NCBI GenBank assembly: GCA_963969495.1
Contig: OZ018338.1
Location: 46,631,206 to 46,695,205, forward strand
DNA: 64,000 bases
Direction: 5' to 3'
Origin: Ceratothoa steindachneri
Taxonomy: Eukaryota > Arthropoda > Malacostraca > Isopoda > Cymothoidae
This document shows positions 36,001 through 49,899 of this stretch, one piece after another. A program made the translations under genes and the position numbers. The notes below the pieces were generated by a model. The model was not told where the DNA came from, did no database searches, and saw only the letters and a program-made list of their open reading frames with translations. The number at the start of each line of letters is the position of its first letter. Within the stretch, counting starts at the first letter, position 1.

Positions 36001-38053
36001 AGGAAAATAAACCGTTTTTCAAACTTAGCAATTTATTGCTCATGAATCTAAGTAATATTAAACAAAAGCTGGAAAAACGGCCGTTTTTAAGGTTTAAACC
36101 ATTTCCTAAAAAAGATTGAAAAATGGGAGTTTTGGGGATAATGCAAATATCTTCAAACCTATCCAATTAAGGTCTCCGATTATAAGTAATATTAGGCAAA
36201 AACATGCAAAAACGGCCAGTTTTGAGATTCAATCGATTTCTTAAAAAAAGCTTGAAAAACGTCAGTTTTGGGAAAATAAACCGTTTTTCAAACTTAGAGA
36301 GTTACTGTTCCCATATCTGAGGAATATTAACCAAAACCTGGAAAAACGGCCGTTTTTGAGGTTTGATCCATTTTCTAAAAAAGATTGAAAAACGGGAGTT
36401 TTTTGGATAATGAAAATATTTTAAAACCTATTCAATTTAGGTCTCCGATTATAAGTAATATTATGCAAAATCATGCAAAAACGGTCAGTTTTGAGATTCG
36501 ATCGATTTCTTAAAAAAAGCTTGAAAACGTCAGTTTGGGGAAAATAGGCCGTTTTTCAAACTTAGCAGGTTATTGCTCTCGAATCGAAGTAATATTACCC
36601 AAAACCTTAAAAAACGGCCGTTTTTAAGGTTTGATCCATTTCCTAAAAAAGATTTAAAAATAGGAGTTTTTTAGATGATGCAAATATCTTCAAACCTATC
36701 CAATTAGGGTCTCCGATTATAAGTAATATTATGCAAAATCATGCAAAAACGGTCAGTTTTAAGATTCGATCGATTTCTTAAAAAAAGCTCGAAAAACGTC
36801 GGTTTTAGGAAAATAAACTCGTTTTTCAAACTTAGCAAGTTATTGCTCATGAATCTAAGTAATATTAAACAAAAGCTGGAAAAACGGCCGTTTTTAAGGT
36901 TTAAACCATTTCCTAAAAAAGATTGAAAATCGGGAGTTTTTTGGATGATGCAAATATCTTCAAACCTATCCAATTAAGGTCTCCGATTTTGAAGTAATAT
37001 TAGGCAAAAACATGCAAAAACGGTCAGTTTTGAGATTCGATCGATTTCTTAAAAAAGCTCGAAAAACGTCTGTTTTGGGAAAATAAGCCGTTTTTCAATC
37101 TTAGCAAGTTATTGCTCTTGAATCGAAGTAATATTATCCAAAACCTTAAAAAACGGCCGTTTTTAAGGTTTGATCCATTTCCTAAAAAAGATTTAAAAAT
37201 AGGAGTTTTTTAGATGATGCAAATATCTTCAAACCTATCCAATTAGGGTCTCCGATTATAAGTAATATTATGCAAAATCATGCAAAAACAGGCAGTTTTG
37301 AGATTCGATCGATTTCTTAAAAAAAGCTCGAAAAACGTCGGTTTTAGGAAAATAAACCGTTTTTCAAACTTAGCAAGGTATTGCTCATGAATCTAAGTAA
37401 TATTAAACAAAAGCTGGAAAAACGGCCGTTTTTAAGGTTTAAACCATTTCCTAAAAAAGATTGAAAATCGGGAGTTTTTTGGATGATGCAAATATCTTCA
37501 AACCTATCCAATTAAGGTCTCCGATTATAAGTAATATTAGGCAAAAACATGCAAAAACGGCCAGTTTTGGGATTCAATCGATTTCTTAAAAAAAGCTTGA
37601 AAAACGTCTGTTTTGGGAAAATAAACCGTTTTTCAAACTTAGAGAGGTACTGTTCCCATATCTGAGGAATATTAACAAAAACCTGGAAAAACGGCCGTTT
37701 TTGAGGTTTGATCCATTTTCTAAAAAAGATTGAAAAACGGGAGTTTTTTGGATAATGCAAATATTTTAAAACCTATTCAATTTAGGTCTCCGATTATAAG
37801 TAATATTAGGCAAAAACATGCAAAAACGGCCAGTTTTGAGATTCAATCGATTTCTTAAAAAAAGCTTGGAAAACGTCAGTTTTGGGAAAATAAACCGTTT
37901 TTTAAACTTAGCAAGTTATTGCTCTCGAATCTAAGTAATATTAACCAAAACCTGGAAAAAACGCCGTTTTCAAGTTTAGGTCTATTTCCAAAAAAATGAT
38001 TAAAAAGCGGGAGTTTGTGGATGATGCAAATATCTTCAAACCTATCCAATTAG
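29227..38053 (+). repeat. Scrambled satellite zone rich in hybrid monomers
   Basis: About 33 monomers separate the regular A and B domains. The orders here do not repeat as one clean unit. At least eight monomers switch variant part-way: 29227 (Q''/W/Q'), 30303 (W'/R), 30571 (S/X), 31904 (S/P), 33505 (S/T/Q), 33762 (W/P), 35364 (Q/S) and 36440 (S/T-like). Short ordered runs remain, for example T-U-V-Q' from 32162 and T-U-P-Q'' from 34290. The 269-bp register is kept throughout, so exchanges were homologous at the monomer level. Single-copy changes such as CCAACACTATGC-like ends and a one-base insertion in AAACTCG near 36819 are also more frequent. Confidence 0.7.
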
Positions 38054-40991
38054 GGTCTCCGATTATAAGTAATATTATGCAAAATCATGCAAAAACGGTT
38101 AGGTTTGAGATTCGATCGATTTCTTAAAAAAAGCTCGAAAAACGTCGGTTTTAGGAAAATAAACCGTTTTTCAAACTTAGCAAGTTATTGCTCTCGAATC
38201 TAAGTAATATTAAGCAAAAGCTGGAAAAACGGCCGTTTTTAAGGTTTGATCCATTTCCTAAAAAAGATTGAAAAATGGGAGTTTTTTGGATGATGCAAAT
38301 ATCTTCAAACCTATCCAATTAAAGTCTCCGATTATAACTAATATTAGGCAAAAACGGCCAGTTTTGAGATTCGATCGATTTCTTATAAAAAGCTTGAAAA
38401 CGTCAGTTTGGGGAAAATAAACCGTTTTTCAAACTTAGCAAGTTATTTCTCTCGAATCTAAGTAATATTACCCAAAACCTGGAAAAACGGCCGTTTTTAA
38501 GGTTAGGTCTATTTCCAAAAAAATGATTGAAAAGCGGGAGTTTTTTGGATGGTGCAAATATCTTCAAACCTATCCAATAAAGGTCTCCGATTTTAAGTAA
38601 TATTAGGCAAAAACATGCAAAAACGGTCAGTTTTGAGATTCGATCGATTTCTTAAAAAAGCTTGAAAAACGTCTGTTTTGAGAAAATAAGCCGTTTTTCA
38701 AACTTAGCAAGTTATTGCTCTTGAATCGAAGTAATATTAACCAAAACCTTAAAAAACGGCCGTTTTTAAGGTTTGATCCATTTCCTAAAAAAGATTTAAA
38801 AATAGGAGTTTTTTAGATGATGCAAATATCTTCAAACCTATCCAATTAGGGTCTCCGATTATAAGTAATATTATGCAAAATCATGCAAAAACGGTCAGTT
38901 TTGAGATTCGATCGATTTCTTAAAAAAAGCTTGGAAAACGTCAGTTTTGGGAAAATAAACTGTTTTTTAAACTTAGCAAGTTATTGCTCTCGAATCTAAG
39001 TAATATTACCCAAAACCTGGAAAAACGGCCGTTTTTAAGGTTTAAACCATTTCCTAAAAAAGATTGAAAAAATGGGAGTTTTGGGGATAATGCAAATATC
39101 TTCAAACCTATCCAATTAAGGTCTCCGATTATAAGTAATATTAGGCAAAAACATGCAAAAACGGCCAGTTTTGAGATTCAATCGATTTCTTAAAAAAAGC
39201 TTGAAAAACGTCAGTTTTGGGAAAATAAACCGTTTTTCAAACTTAGAGAGTTACTGTTCCCATATCTGAGGAATATTAACCAAAACCTGGAAAAACGGCC
39301 GTTTTTGAGTTTTGATCCATTTTCTAAAAAAGATTGAAAAACGGGAGTTTTTTGGATAATGAAAATATTTTAAAACCTATTCAATTTAGGTCTCCGATTA
39401 TAAGTAATATTATGCAAAATCATGAAAAAACGGTCAGTTTTGAGATTCGATCGATTTCTTAAAAAAAGCTCGAAAAACGTCGGTTTTAGGAAAATAAACC
39501 GTTTTTCAAACTTAGCAAGTTATTGCTCTCGAATCTAAGTAATATTAAGCAAAAGCTGGAAAAACGGCCGTTTTTAAGGTTTGATCCATTTCCTAAAAAA
39601 GATTGAAAAATGGGAGTTTTTTGGATGATGCAAATATCTTCAAACCTATCCAATTAAGGTCTTCGATTATAAGTAATATTATGCAAAATCATGCAAAAAC
39701 GGTCAGTTTTGAGATTCGATCGATTTCTTAAAAAAAGCTCGAAAAACGTCGGTTTTAGGAAAATAAGCCGTTTTTCAAACTTAGCAAGTTATTGCTCTCG
39801 AATCTAAGTAATATTAAGCAAAAGCTGGAAAAACGGCCCTTTTTAAGGCTTGATCCATTTCCTAAAAAAGATTGAAAAATGGGAGTTTTTTGGATGATGC
39901 AAATATCTTCAAACCTATCAAATTAAGGTCTCCGATTATAACTAATATTAGGCAAAAACGGCCAGTTTTGAGATTCGATCGATTTCTTATAAAAAGCTTG
40001 AAAACGTCAGTTTGGGGAAAATAAACCGTTTTTCAAACTCAGCAAGTTATTTCTCTCGAATCTAAGTAATATTACCCAAAACCTGGAAAAACGGCCGTTT
40101 TTAAGGTTAGGTCTATTTCCAAAAAAATGATTGAAAAGCGGGAGTTTTTTGGATGGTGCAAATATATTCAAACCTATCCAATAAAGGTCTCCGATTTTAA
40201 GTAATATTAGGCAAAAACATGCAAAAACGGTCAGTTTTGAGATTCGATCGATTTCTTAAAAAAGCTCGAAAAACGTCTGTTTTGGGAAAATAAGCCGTTT
40301 TTTAAACTTAGCAAGTTATTGCTCTTGAATCGAAGTAATATTAAACAAAAGCTGGAAAAACGGCCGTTTTTAAGGTTTAAACCATTTCCTAAAAAAGATT
40401 GAAAATCGGGATTTTTTTGGATGATGCAAATATCTTCAAACCTATCCAATTAAGGTCTCCGATTATAAGTAATATTAGGCAAAAACATGCAAAAACGGCC
40501 AGTTTTAGGATTCAATCGATTTCTTAAAAAAAGCTTGAAAAACGTCTGTTTTGGGAAAATAAACCGTTTTTCAAACTTAGAGAGTTACTGTTCCCATATC
40601 TGAGGAATATTAACCAAAACCTGGAAAAACGGCCGTTTTTGAGGTTTGATCCATTTTCTAAAAAAGATTGAAAAACGGGAGTTTTTTGGATAATGCAAAT
40701 ATTTTAAAACCTATTCAATTTAGGTCTCCGATTATAAGTAATATTAGGCAAAAACATGCAAAAACGGCCAGTTTTGAGATTCAATCGATTTCTTAAAAAA
40801 AGCTTGGAAAACGTCAGTTTTGGGAAAATAAACCGTTTTTTAAACTTAGCAAGTTATTGCTCTCGAATCTAAGTAATATTAACCAAAACCTGGAAAAACG
40901 GCCGTTTTCAAGTTTAGGTCTATTTCCAAAAAAATGATTGAAAAGCGGGAGTTTGTGGATGATGCAAATATCTTCAAACCTATCCAATTAG
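38054..40991 (+). repeat. Family B higher-order unit, copy 1 (11 monomers, 2,938 bp)
   Basis: The order is W-S-T-(Q/S hybrid)-P-Y-R-S-(T/U hybrid)-V-Q'', with anchors at 38054, 38323, 38582, 38850, 39120, 39389, 39658, 39927, 40186, 40454 and 40723. Diagnostic features are AAGTCTCCG in the first S, AAACTGTTTTTTAAAC in the Q/S hybrid, CATGAAAAAACGG in Y, GTCTTCGATTATAAG in R and ATCGGGATTTTTTTGG in T/U. Two S copies explain 2,938 rather than 2,959 bp. Confidence 0.82.
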
Positions 40992-43929
40992 GGTCTCCGA
41001 TTATAAGTAATATTATGCAAAATCATGCAAAAACGGTTAGGTTTGAGATTCGATCGATTTCTTAAAAAAAGCTCGAAAAACGTCGGTTTTAGGAAAATAA
41101 ACCGTTTTTCAAACTTAGCAAGTTATTGCTCTCGAATCTAAGTAATATTAAGCAAAAGCTGGAAAAACGGCCGTTTTTAAGGTTTGATCCATTTCCTAAA
41201 AAAGATTGAAAAATGGGAGTTTTTTGGATGATGCAAATATCTTCAAACCTATCCAATTAAAGTCTCCGATTATAACTAATATTAGGCAAAAACGGCCAGT
41301 TTTGAGATTCGATCGATTTCTTATAAAAAGCTTGAAAACGTCAGTTTGGGGAAAATAAACCGTTTTTCAAACTTAGCAAGTTATTTCTCTCGAATCTAAG
41401 TAATATTACCCAAAACCTGGAAAAACGGCCGTTTTTAAGGTTAGGTCTATTTCCAAAAAAATGATTGAAAAGCGGGAGTTTTTTGGATGGTGCAAATATC
41501 TTCAAACCTATCCAATAAAGGTCTCTGATTTTAAGTAATATTAGGCAAAAACATGCAAAAACGGTCAGTTTTGAGATTCGATCGATTTCTTAAAAAAGCT
41601 TGAAAAACGTCTGTTTTGAGAAAATAAGCCGTTTTTCAAACTTAGCAAGTTATTGCTCTTGAATCGAAGTAATATTAACCAAAACCTTAAAAAACGGCCG
41701 TTTTTAAGGTTTGATCCATTTCCTAAAAAAGATTTAAAAATAGGAGTTTTTTAGATGATGCAAATATCTTCAAACCTATCCAATTAGGGTCTCCGATTAT
41801 AAGTAATATTATGCAAAATCATGCAAAAACGGTCAGTTTTGAGATTCGATCGATTTCTTAAAAAAAGCTTGGAAAACGTCAGTTTTGGGAAAATAAACTG
41901 TTTTTTAAACTTAGCAAGTTATTGCTCTCGAATCTAAGTAATATTACCCAAAACCTGGAAAAACGGCCGTTTTTAAGGTTTAAACCATTTCCTAAAAAAG
42001 ATTGAAAAAATGGGAGTTTTGGGGATAATGCAAATATCTTCAAACCTATCCAATTAAGGTCTCCGATTATAAGTAATATTAGGCAAAAACATGCAAAAAC
42101 GGCCAGTTTTGAGATTCAATCGATTTCTTAAAAAAAGCTTGAAAAACGTCAGTTTTGGGAAAATAAACCGTTTTTCAAACTTAGAGAGTTACTGTTCCCA
42201 TATCTGAGGAATATTAACCAAAACCTGGAAAAACGGCCGTTTTTGAGTTTTGATCCATTTTCTAAAAAAGATTGAAAAACGGGAGTTTTTTGGATAATGA
42301 AAATATTTTAAAACCTATTCAATTTAGGTCTCCGATTATAAGTAATATTATGCAAAATCATGAAAAAACGGTCAGTTTTGAGATTCGATCGATTTCTTAA
42401 AAAAAGCTCAAAAAACGTCGGTTTTAGGAAAATAAACCGTTTTTCAAACTTAGCAAGTTATTGCTCTCGAATCTAAGTAATATTAAGCAAAAGCTGGAAA
42501 AACGGACGTTTTTAAGGTTTGATCCATTTCCTAAAAAAGATTGAAAAATGGGAGTTTTTTGGATGATGCAAATATCTTCAAACCTATCCAATTAAGGTCT
42601 TCGATTATAAGTAATATTATGCAAAATCATGCAAAAACGGTCAGTTTTGAGATTCGATCGATTTCTTAAAAAAAGCTCGAAAAACGTCGGTTTTAGGAAA
42701 ATAAGCCGTTTTTCAAACTTAGCAAGTTATTGCTCTCGAATCTAAGTAATATTAAGCAAAAGCTGGAAAAACGGCCCTTTTTAAGGCTTGATCCATTTCC
42801 TAAAAAAGATTGAAAAATGGGAGTTTTTTGGATGATGCAAATATCTTCAAACCTATCCAATTAAGGTCTCCGATTATAACTAATATTAGGCAAAAACGGC
42901 CAGTTTTGAGATTCGATCGATTTCTTATAAAAAGCTTGAAAACGTCAGTTTGGGGAAAATAAACCGTTTTTCAAACTCAGCAAGTTATTTCTCTCGAATC
43001 TAAGTAATATTACCCAAAACCTGGAAAAACGGCCGTTTTTAAGGTTAGGTCTATTTCCAAAAAAATGATTGAAAAGCGGGAGTTTTTTGGATGGTGCAAA
43101 TATATTCAAACCTATCCAATAAAGGTCTCCGATTTTAAGTAATATTAGGCAAAAACATGCAAAAACGGTCAGTTTTGAGATTCGATCGATTTCTTAAAAA
43201 AGCTCGAAAAACGTCTGTTTTGGGAAAATAAGCCGTTTTTCAAACTTAGCAAGTTATTGCTCTTGAATCGAAGTAATATTAAACAAAAGCTGGAAAAACG
43301 GCCGTTTTTAAGGTTTAAACCATTTCCTAAAAAAGATTGAAAATCGGGATTTTTTTGGATGATGCAAATATCTTCAAACCTATCCAATTAAGGTCTCCGA
43401 TTATAAGTAATATTAGGCAAAAACATGCAAAAACGGCCAGTTTTAGGATTCAATCGATTTCTTAAAAAAAGCTTGAAAAACGTCTGTTTTGGGAAAATAA
43501 ACCGTTTTTCAAACTTAGAGAGTTACTGTTCCCATATCTGAGGAATATTAACCAAAACCTGGAAAAACGGCCGTTTTTGAGGTTTGATCCATTTTCTAAA
43601 AAAGATTGAAAAACGGGAGTTTTTTGGATAATGCAAATATTTTAAAACCTATTCAATTTAGGTCTCCGATTATAAGTAATATTAGGCAAAAACATGCAAA
43701 AACGGCCAGTTTTGAGATTCAATCGATTTCTTAAAAAAAGCTTGGAAAACGTCAGTTTTGGGAAAATAAACCGTTTTTTAAACTTAGCAAGTTATTGCTC
43801 TCGAATCTAAGTAATATTAACCAAAACCTGGAAAAACGGCCGTTTTCAAGTTTAGGTCTATTTCCAAAAAAATGATTGAAAAGCGGGAGTTTGTGGATGA
43901 TGCAAATATCTTCAAACCTATCCAATTAG
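40992..43929 (+). repeat. Family B higher-order unit, copy 2 (11 monomers, 2,938 bp)
   Basis: Same eleven-monomer order and same length as copy 1, with very few base differences. Examples are GTCTCTGATTTTAAG near 41521, GCTCAAAAAACG near 42407 and CGGACG near 42503. Confidence 0.82.
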
Positions 43930-46597
43930 GGTCTCCGATTATAAGTAATATTATGCAAAATCATGCAAAAACGGTTAGGTTTGAGATTCGATCGATTTCT
44001 TAAAAAAAGCTCGAAAAACGTCGGTTTTAGGAAAATAAACCGTTTTTCAAACTTAGCAAGTTATTGCTCTCGAATCTAAGTAATATTAAGCAAAAGCTGG
44101 AAAAACGGCCGTTTTTAAGGTTTGATCCATTTCCTAAAAAAGATTGAAAAATAGGAGTTTTTTGGATGATGCAAATATCTTCAAACCTATCCAATTAAAG
44201 TCTCCGATTATAACTAATATTAGGCAAAAACGGCCAGTTTTAAGATTCGATCGATTTCTTATAAAAAGCTTGAAAACGTCAGTTTGGGGAAAATAAACCG
44301 TTTTTCAAACTTAGCAAGTTATTTCTCTCGAATCTAAGTAATATTACCCAAAACCTGGAAAAACGGCCGTTTTTAAGGTTAGGTCTATTTCCAAAAAAAT
44401 GATTGAAAAGCGGGAGTTTTTTGGATGGTGCAAATATCTTCAAACCTATCCAATAAAGGTCTCCGATTTTAAGTAATATTAGGCAAAAACATGCAAAAAC
44501 GGTCAGTTTTGAGATTCGATCGATTTCTTAAAAAAGCTTGAAAAACGTCTGTTTTGAGAAAATAAGCCGTTTTTCAAACTTAGCAAGTTATTGCTCTTGA
44601 ATCGAAGTAATATTAACCAAAACCTTAAAAAACGGCCGTTTTTAAGGTTTGATCCATTTCCTAAAAAAGATTTAAAAATAGGAGTTTTTTAGATGATGCA
44701 AATATCTTCAAACCTATCCAATTAGGGTCTCCGATTATAAGTAATATTATGCAAAATCATGCAAAAACGGTCAGTTTTGAGATTCGATCGATTTCTTAAA
44801 AAAAGCTTGGAAAACGTCAGTTTTGGGAAAATAAACTGTTTTTTAAACTTAGCAAGTTATTGCTCTCGAATCTAAGTAATATTACCCAAAACCTGGAAAA
44901 ACGGCCGTTTTTAAGGTTTAAACCATTTCCTAAAAAAGATTGAAAAAATGGGAGTTTTAGGATAATGCAAATATCTTCAAACCTATCCAATTAAGGTCTC
45001 CGATTATAAGTAATATTAGGCAAAAACATGCAAAAACGGCCAGTTTTGAGATTCAATCGATTTCTTAAAAAAAGCTTGAAAAACGTCAGTTTTGGGAAAA
45101 TAAACCGTTTTTCAAACTTAGAGAGTTACTGTTCCCATATCTGAGGAATATTAACCAAAACCTGGAAAAACGGCCGTTTTTGAGTTTTGATCCATTTTCT
45201 AAAAAAGATTGAAAAACGGGAGTTTTTTGGATAATGAAAATATTTTAAAACCTATTCAATTTAGGTCTCCGATTATAAGTAATATTATGCAAAATCATGA
45301 AAAAACGGTCAGTTTTGAGATTCGATCGATTTCTTAAAAAAAGCTCGAAAAACGTCGGTTTTAGGAAAATGAACCGTTTTTCAAACTTAGCAAGTTATTG
45401 CTCTCGAATCTAAGTAATATTAAGCAAAAGCTGGAAAAACGGACGTTTTTAAGGTTTGATCCATTTCCTAAAAAAGATTGAAAAATGGGAGTTTTTTGGA
45501 TGATGCAAATATCTTCAAACCTATCCAATTAAGGTCTTCGATTATAAGTAATATTATGCAAAATCATGCAAAAACGGTCAGTTTTGAGATTCGATCGATT
45601 TCTTAAAAAAAGCTCGAAAAACGTCGGTTTTAGGAAAATAAGCCGTTTTTCAAACTTAGCAAGTTATTGCTCTCGAATCTAAGTAATATTAAGCAAAAGC
45701 TGGAAAAACGGCCCTTTTTAAGGCTTGATCCATTTCCTAAAAAAGATTGAAAAATGGGAGTTTTTTGGATGATGCAAATATCTTCAAACCTATCCAATTA
45801 AGGTCTCCGATTATAACTAATATTAGGCAAAAACGGCCAGTTTTGAGATTCGATCGATTTCTTATAAAAAGCTTGAAAACGTCAGTTTGGGGAAAATAAA
45901 CCGTTTTTCAAACTCAGCAAGTTATTTCTCTCGAATCTAAGTAATATTACCCAAAACCTGGAAAAACGGCCGTTTTTAAGGTTAGGTCTATTTCCAAAAA
46001 AATGATTGAAAAGCGGGAGTTTTTTGGATGGTGCAAATATATTCAAACCTATCCAATAAAGGTCTCCGATTTTAAGTAATATTAGGCAAAAACATGCAAA
46101 AACGGTCAGTTTTGAGATTCGATCGATTTCTTAAAAAAGCTCGAAAAACGTCTGTTTTGGGAAAATAAGCCGTTTTTCAAACTTAGCAAGTTATTGCTCT
46201 TGAATCGAAGTAATATTAAACAAAAGCTGGAAAAACGGCCGTTTTTAAGGTTTAAACCATTTCCTAAAAAAGATTGAAAATCGGGATTTTTTTGGATGAT
46301 GCAAATATCTTCAAACCTATCCAATTAAGGTCTCCGATTATAAGTAATATTAGGCAAAAACATGCAAAAACGGCCAGTTTTGAGATTCAATTGATTTCTT
46401 AAAAAAAGCTTGGAAAACGTCAGTTTTGGGAAAATAAACCGTTTTTTAACCTTAGCAAGTTATTGCTCTCGAATCTAAGTAATATTAACCAAAACCTGGA
46501 AAAACGGCCGTTTTCAAGGTTAGGTCTATTTCCAAAAAAATGATTGAAAAGCGGGAGTTTGTGGATGATGCAAATATCTTCAAACCTATCCAATTAG
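43930..46597 (+). repeat. Family B higher-order unit, copy 3, one monomer missing
   Basis: The order is as in copies 1 and 2 up to the T/U hybrid at 46061. It then goes straight to a Q' copy at 46329 (ATTCAATTGATTTC, TTTTTTAACC), skipping V. Length is 2,668 bp, ten monomers. Private changes include GAGTTTTAGGATAATGC near 44955 and GAAAATGAACC near 45366. From about 44.3 kb this copy is also the start of the 41-monomer super-unit. Confidence 0.78.
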
Positions 46598-47135
46598 GGT
46601 CTCCGATTATAAGTAATATTATGCAAAATCATGCAAAAACGGTTAGGTTTGAGATTCGATCGATTTCTTAAAAAAAGCTCGAAAAACGTCGGTTTTAGGA
46701 AAATAAACCGTTTTTCAAACTTAGCAAGTTATTGCTCTCGAATCTAAGTAATATTAAGCAAAAGCTGGAAAAACGGCCGTTTTTAAGGTTTGATCCATTT
46801 CCTAAAAAAGATTGAAAAATGGGAGTTTTGGGGATAATGCAAATATCTTCAAACTTAGCCAATTAAGGTCTCCGATTATATGTAATATTAGGCAAAAACA
46901 TGCAAAAACCGTCTGTTTTGAGGTTTAATCGATTTCTTAAAAAAAGCTCGAAAAACATCAGTTTTGGGAAAATAAACCGTTTTTCAAACTTAGCAAGTTA
47001 TTGCTCTCGAATCTAAGTAATATTTACCAACACCTGGAAAAACGGCCGTTTTTAAGGTTTAAACCATTTCCTAAAAAAGATTGAAAAACGGGAGTTTTTT
47101 GGGTGATGCAAATATCTTCAACACTATGCAATAAA

Positions 47136-48746
47136 GGTCTCCGATTATAAGTAATATTATGCAAAATCATGCAAAAACGGTCAGTTTTGAGATTCGATCG
47201 ATTTCTTAAAAAAAGCTCGAAAAACGTCGGTTTTAGGAAAATAAACCGTTTTTCAAACTTAGCAAGTTATTGCTCTTGAATCTAAGTAATATTAAGCAAA
47301 AGCTGGAAAAACGGCCGTTTTTAAGGTTTGATCCAATTCCTAAAAAAGATTGAAAAATGGGAGTTTTTTGGATGATGCAAATATCTTCAAACCTATCCAA
47401 TTAAGGTCTCCGATTATAACTAATATTAGGCAAAAACATGCAAAAACGGCCAGTTTTGAGATTCAATCGATTTCTTAAAAAAAGCTTGAAAAACGTCAGT
47501 TTTGGGAAAATAAACCGTTTTTCAAACTTAGAGAGTTACTGTTCCCATATCTGAGGAATATTAACCAAAACCTGGAAAAACGGCCGTTTTTGAGGTTTGA
47601 TCCATTTTCTAAAAAAGATTGAAAAACGGGAGTTTTTTGGATAATGCAAATATTTTAAAACCTATTCAATTCAGGTCTCCGATTTTTAGTAATATTAGGC
47701 AAAAACATGCAAAAACGGCCAGTTTTGAGTTTCAATTGATTTCTTAAAAAAAGCTTGGAAAACGTCAGTTTTGGGAAAATAAACCGTTTTTTAACCTTAG
47801 CAAGTTATTGCTCTCGAATCTAAGTAATATTAACCAAAACCTGGAAAAACGGCCGTTTTCAAGGTTTAGTCTATTTTCAAAAAAATGATTGAAAAGCGGG
47901 AGTTTGTGGATGATGCAAATATCTTCAAACCTATCCAATTAGGGTCTCCGATTATAAGTAATATTATGCAAAATCATGCAAAAACGGTCAGTTTTGAGAT
48001 TCGATCGATTTCTTAAAAAAAGCTCGAAAAACGTCGGTTTTAGGAAAATAAACCGTTTTTCAAACTTAGCAAGTTATTGCTCTCGAATCTAAGTAATATT
48101 AAGCAAAAGCTGGAAAAACGGCCGTTTTTAAGGTTTGATCCATTTCCTAAAAAAGATTGAAAAATGGGAGTTTTGGGGATAATGCAAATATCTTCAAACT
48201 TAGCCAATTAAGGTCTCCGATTATAAGTAATATTTGGCAAAAACATGCAAAAACCGTCTGTTTTGAGTTTAATCGATTTCTTAAAAAAAGCTCGAAAAAC
48301 ATCAGTTTTGGGAAAATAAACCGTTTTTCAAACTTAGCAAGTTATTGCTCTCGTATCTAAGTAATATTTACCAACACCTGGAAAAACGGCCGTTTTTAAG
48401 GTTTAAACCATTTCCTAAAAAAGATTGAAAAACGGGACTTTTTTGGATGGTGCAAATATCTTCAAACCTATCCAATTAGGGTCTCCGATTATAAGTAATA
48501 TTATGCAAAATCATGCAAAAACGGTCAGTTTTGAGATTCGATCGATTTCTTAAAAAAAGCTCGAAAAACGTCGGTTTTAGGAAAATAAACCGTTTTTCAA
48601 ACTTAGCAAGTTATTGCTCTCGAATCTAAGTAATATTAAGCAAAAGCTGGAAAAACGGCCGTTTTTAAGGTTTGATCCATTTCCTAAAAAAGATTGAAAA
48701 ATGAGAGTTTTTTGGATGATGCAAATATCTTCAAACCTATCCAATT
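47136..48746 (+). repeat. Six-monomer block Y-P-Q'-Y-X''-Y, first copy
   Basis: Shared private markers with 51943-53555 at a shift of about 4,807 bp are GATTTTTAGTAATATT in Q', GAGTTTCAATTG, TCTATTTTCAAAAA, TCTCGTATCTAAG in X'' and ACGGGACTTTTTTGG. The first monomer has TCTTGAATCTAAG and GATCCAATTCC in common with its partner. Both copies lie inside the 41-monomer super-unit. Confidence 0.72.
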
Positions 48747-49899
48747 AAGGTCTCCGATTATAACTAATATTAGGCAAAAACGGCCAGTTTTGAGATTCGA
48801 TCGATTTCTTATAAAAAGCTTGAAAACGTCAGTTTGGGGAAAATAAACCGTTTTTCAAACTTAGTAAGTTATTTCTCTCGAATCTAAGTAATATTACCCA
48901 AAACCTGGAAAAACGGCCGTTTTTAAGGTTAGGTCTATTTCCAAAAAAATGATTGAAAAGCGGGAGTTTTTTGGATGGTGCAAATATCTTCAAACCTATC
49001 CAATAAAGGTCTCCGATTTTAAGTAATATTAGGCAAAAACATGCAAAAACGGTCAGTTTTGAGATTCGATCGATTTCTTAAAAAAGCTTGAAAAACGTCT
49101 GTTTTGGGAAAATAAGCCGTTTTTCAAACTTAGCAAGTTATTGCTCTTGAATCGAAGTAATATTAACCAAAATCTTAAAAAACGGCCGTTTTTAAGGTTT
49201 GATCAATTTCCTGAAAAAGATTTAAAAATAGGAGTTTTTTAGATGATGCAAATATCTTCAAACCTATCACATTAGGGTCTCCGATTATAAGTAATATTAT
49301 GCAAAATCATGCAAAAACGGTCAGTTTTGAGATTCGATCGATTTCTTAAAAAAAGCTTGGAAAACGTCAGTTTTGGGAAAATAAACTGTTTTTTAAACTT
49401 AGCAAGTTATTGCTCTCGAATCTAAGTAATATTAACCAAAACCTGGAAAAACGGCCGTTTTCAAGGTTTAGTCTATTTCCAAAAAAATGATTGAAAAGCG
49501 GGAGTTTGTGGATAATGCAAATATCTTCAAACCTATCCAATTAGGGTCTCCGATTATAAGTAATATTATGCAAAATCATGCAAAAACGGTCAGTTTTGAG
49601 ATTCGTTCGATTTCTTAAAAAAAGCTCGAAAAACGTCGGTTTTAGGAAAATAAGCCGTTTTTCAAACTTAGCAAGTTATTGCTCTCGAATCTAAGTAATA
49701 TTAAGCAAAAGCTGGAAAAACGGCCGTTTTTAAGGTTTGATCCATTTCCTAAAAAAGATTGAAAAATGGGAGTTTTTTGGATGATGCAAATATCTTCAAA
49801 CCTATCCAATTAAGGTCTCCGATTATAACTAATATTAGGCAAAAACGGCCAGATTTGAGATTCGATCGATTTCTTATAAAAAGCTTGAAAACGTCAGTT

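Noticed and set aside
29227..38053. Transposon or foreign insertion as the cause of the A/B boundary
   Set aside because: Every base in this zone still belongs to the satellite and keeps its register. No terminal repeats, target-site duplications or coding sequence are visible.
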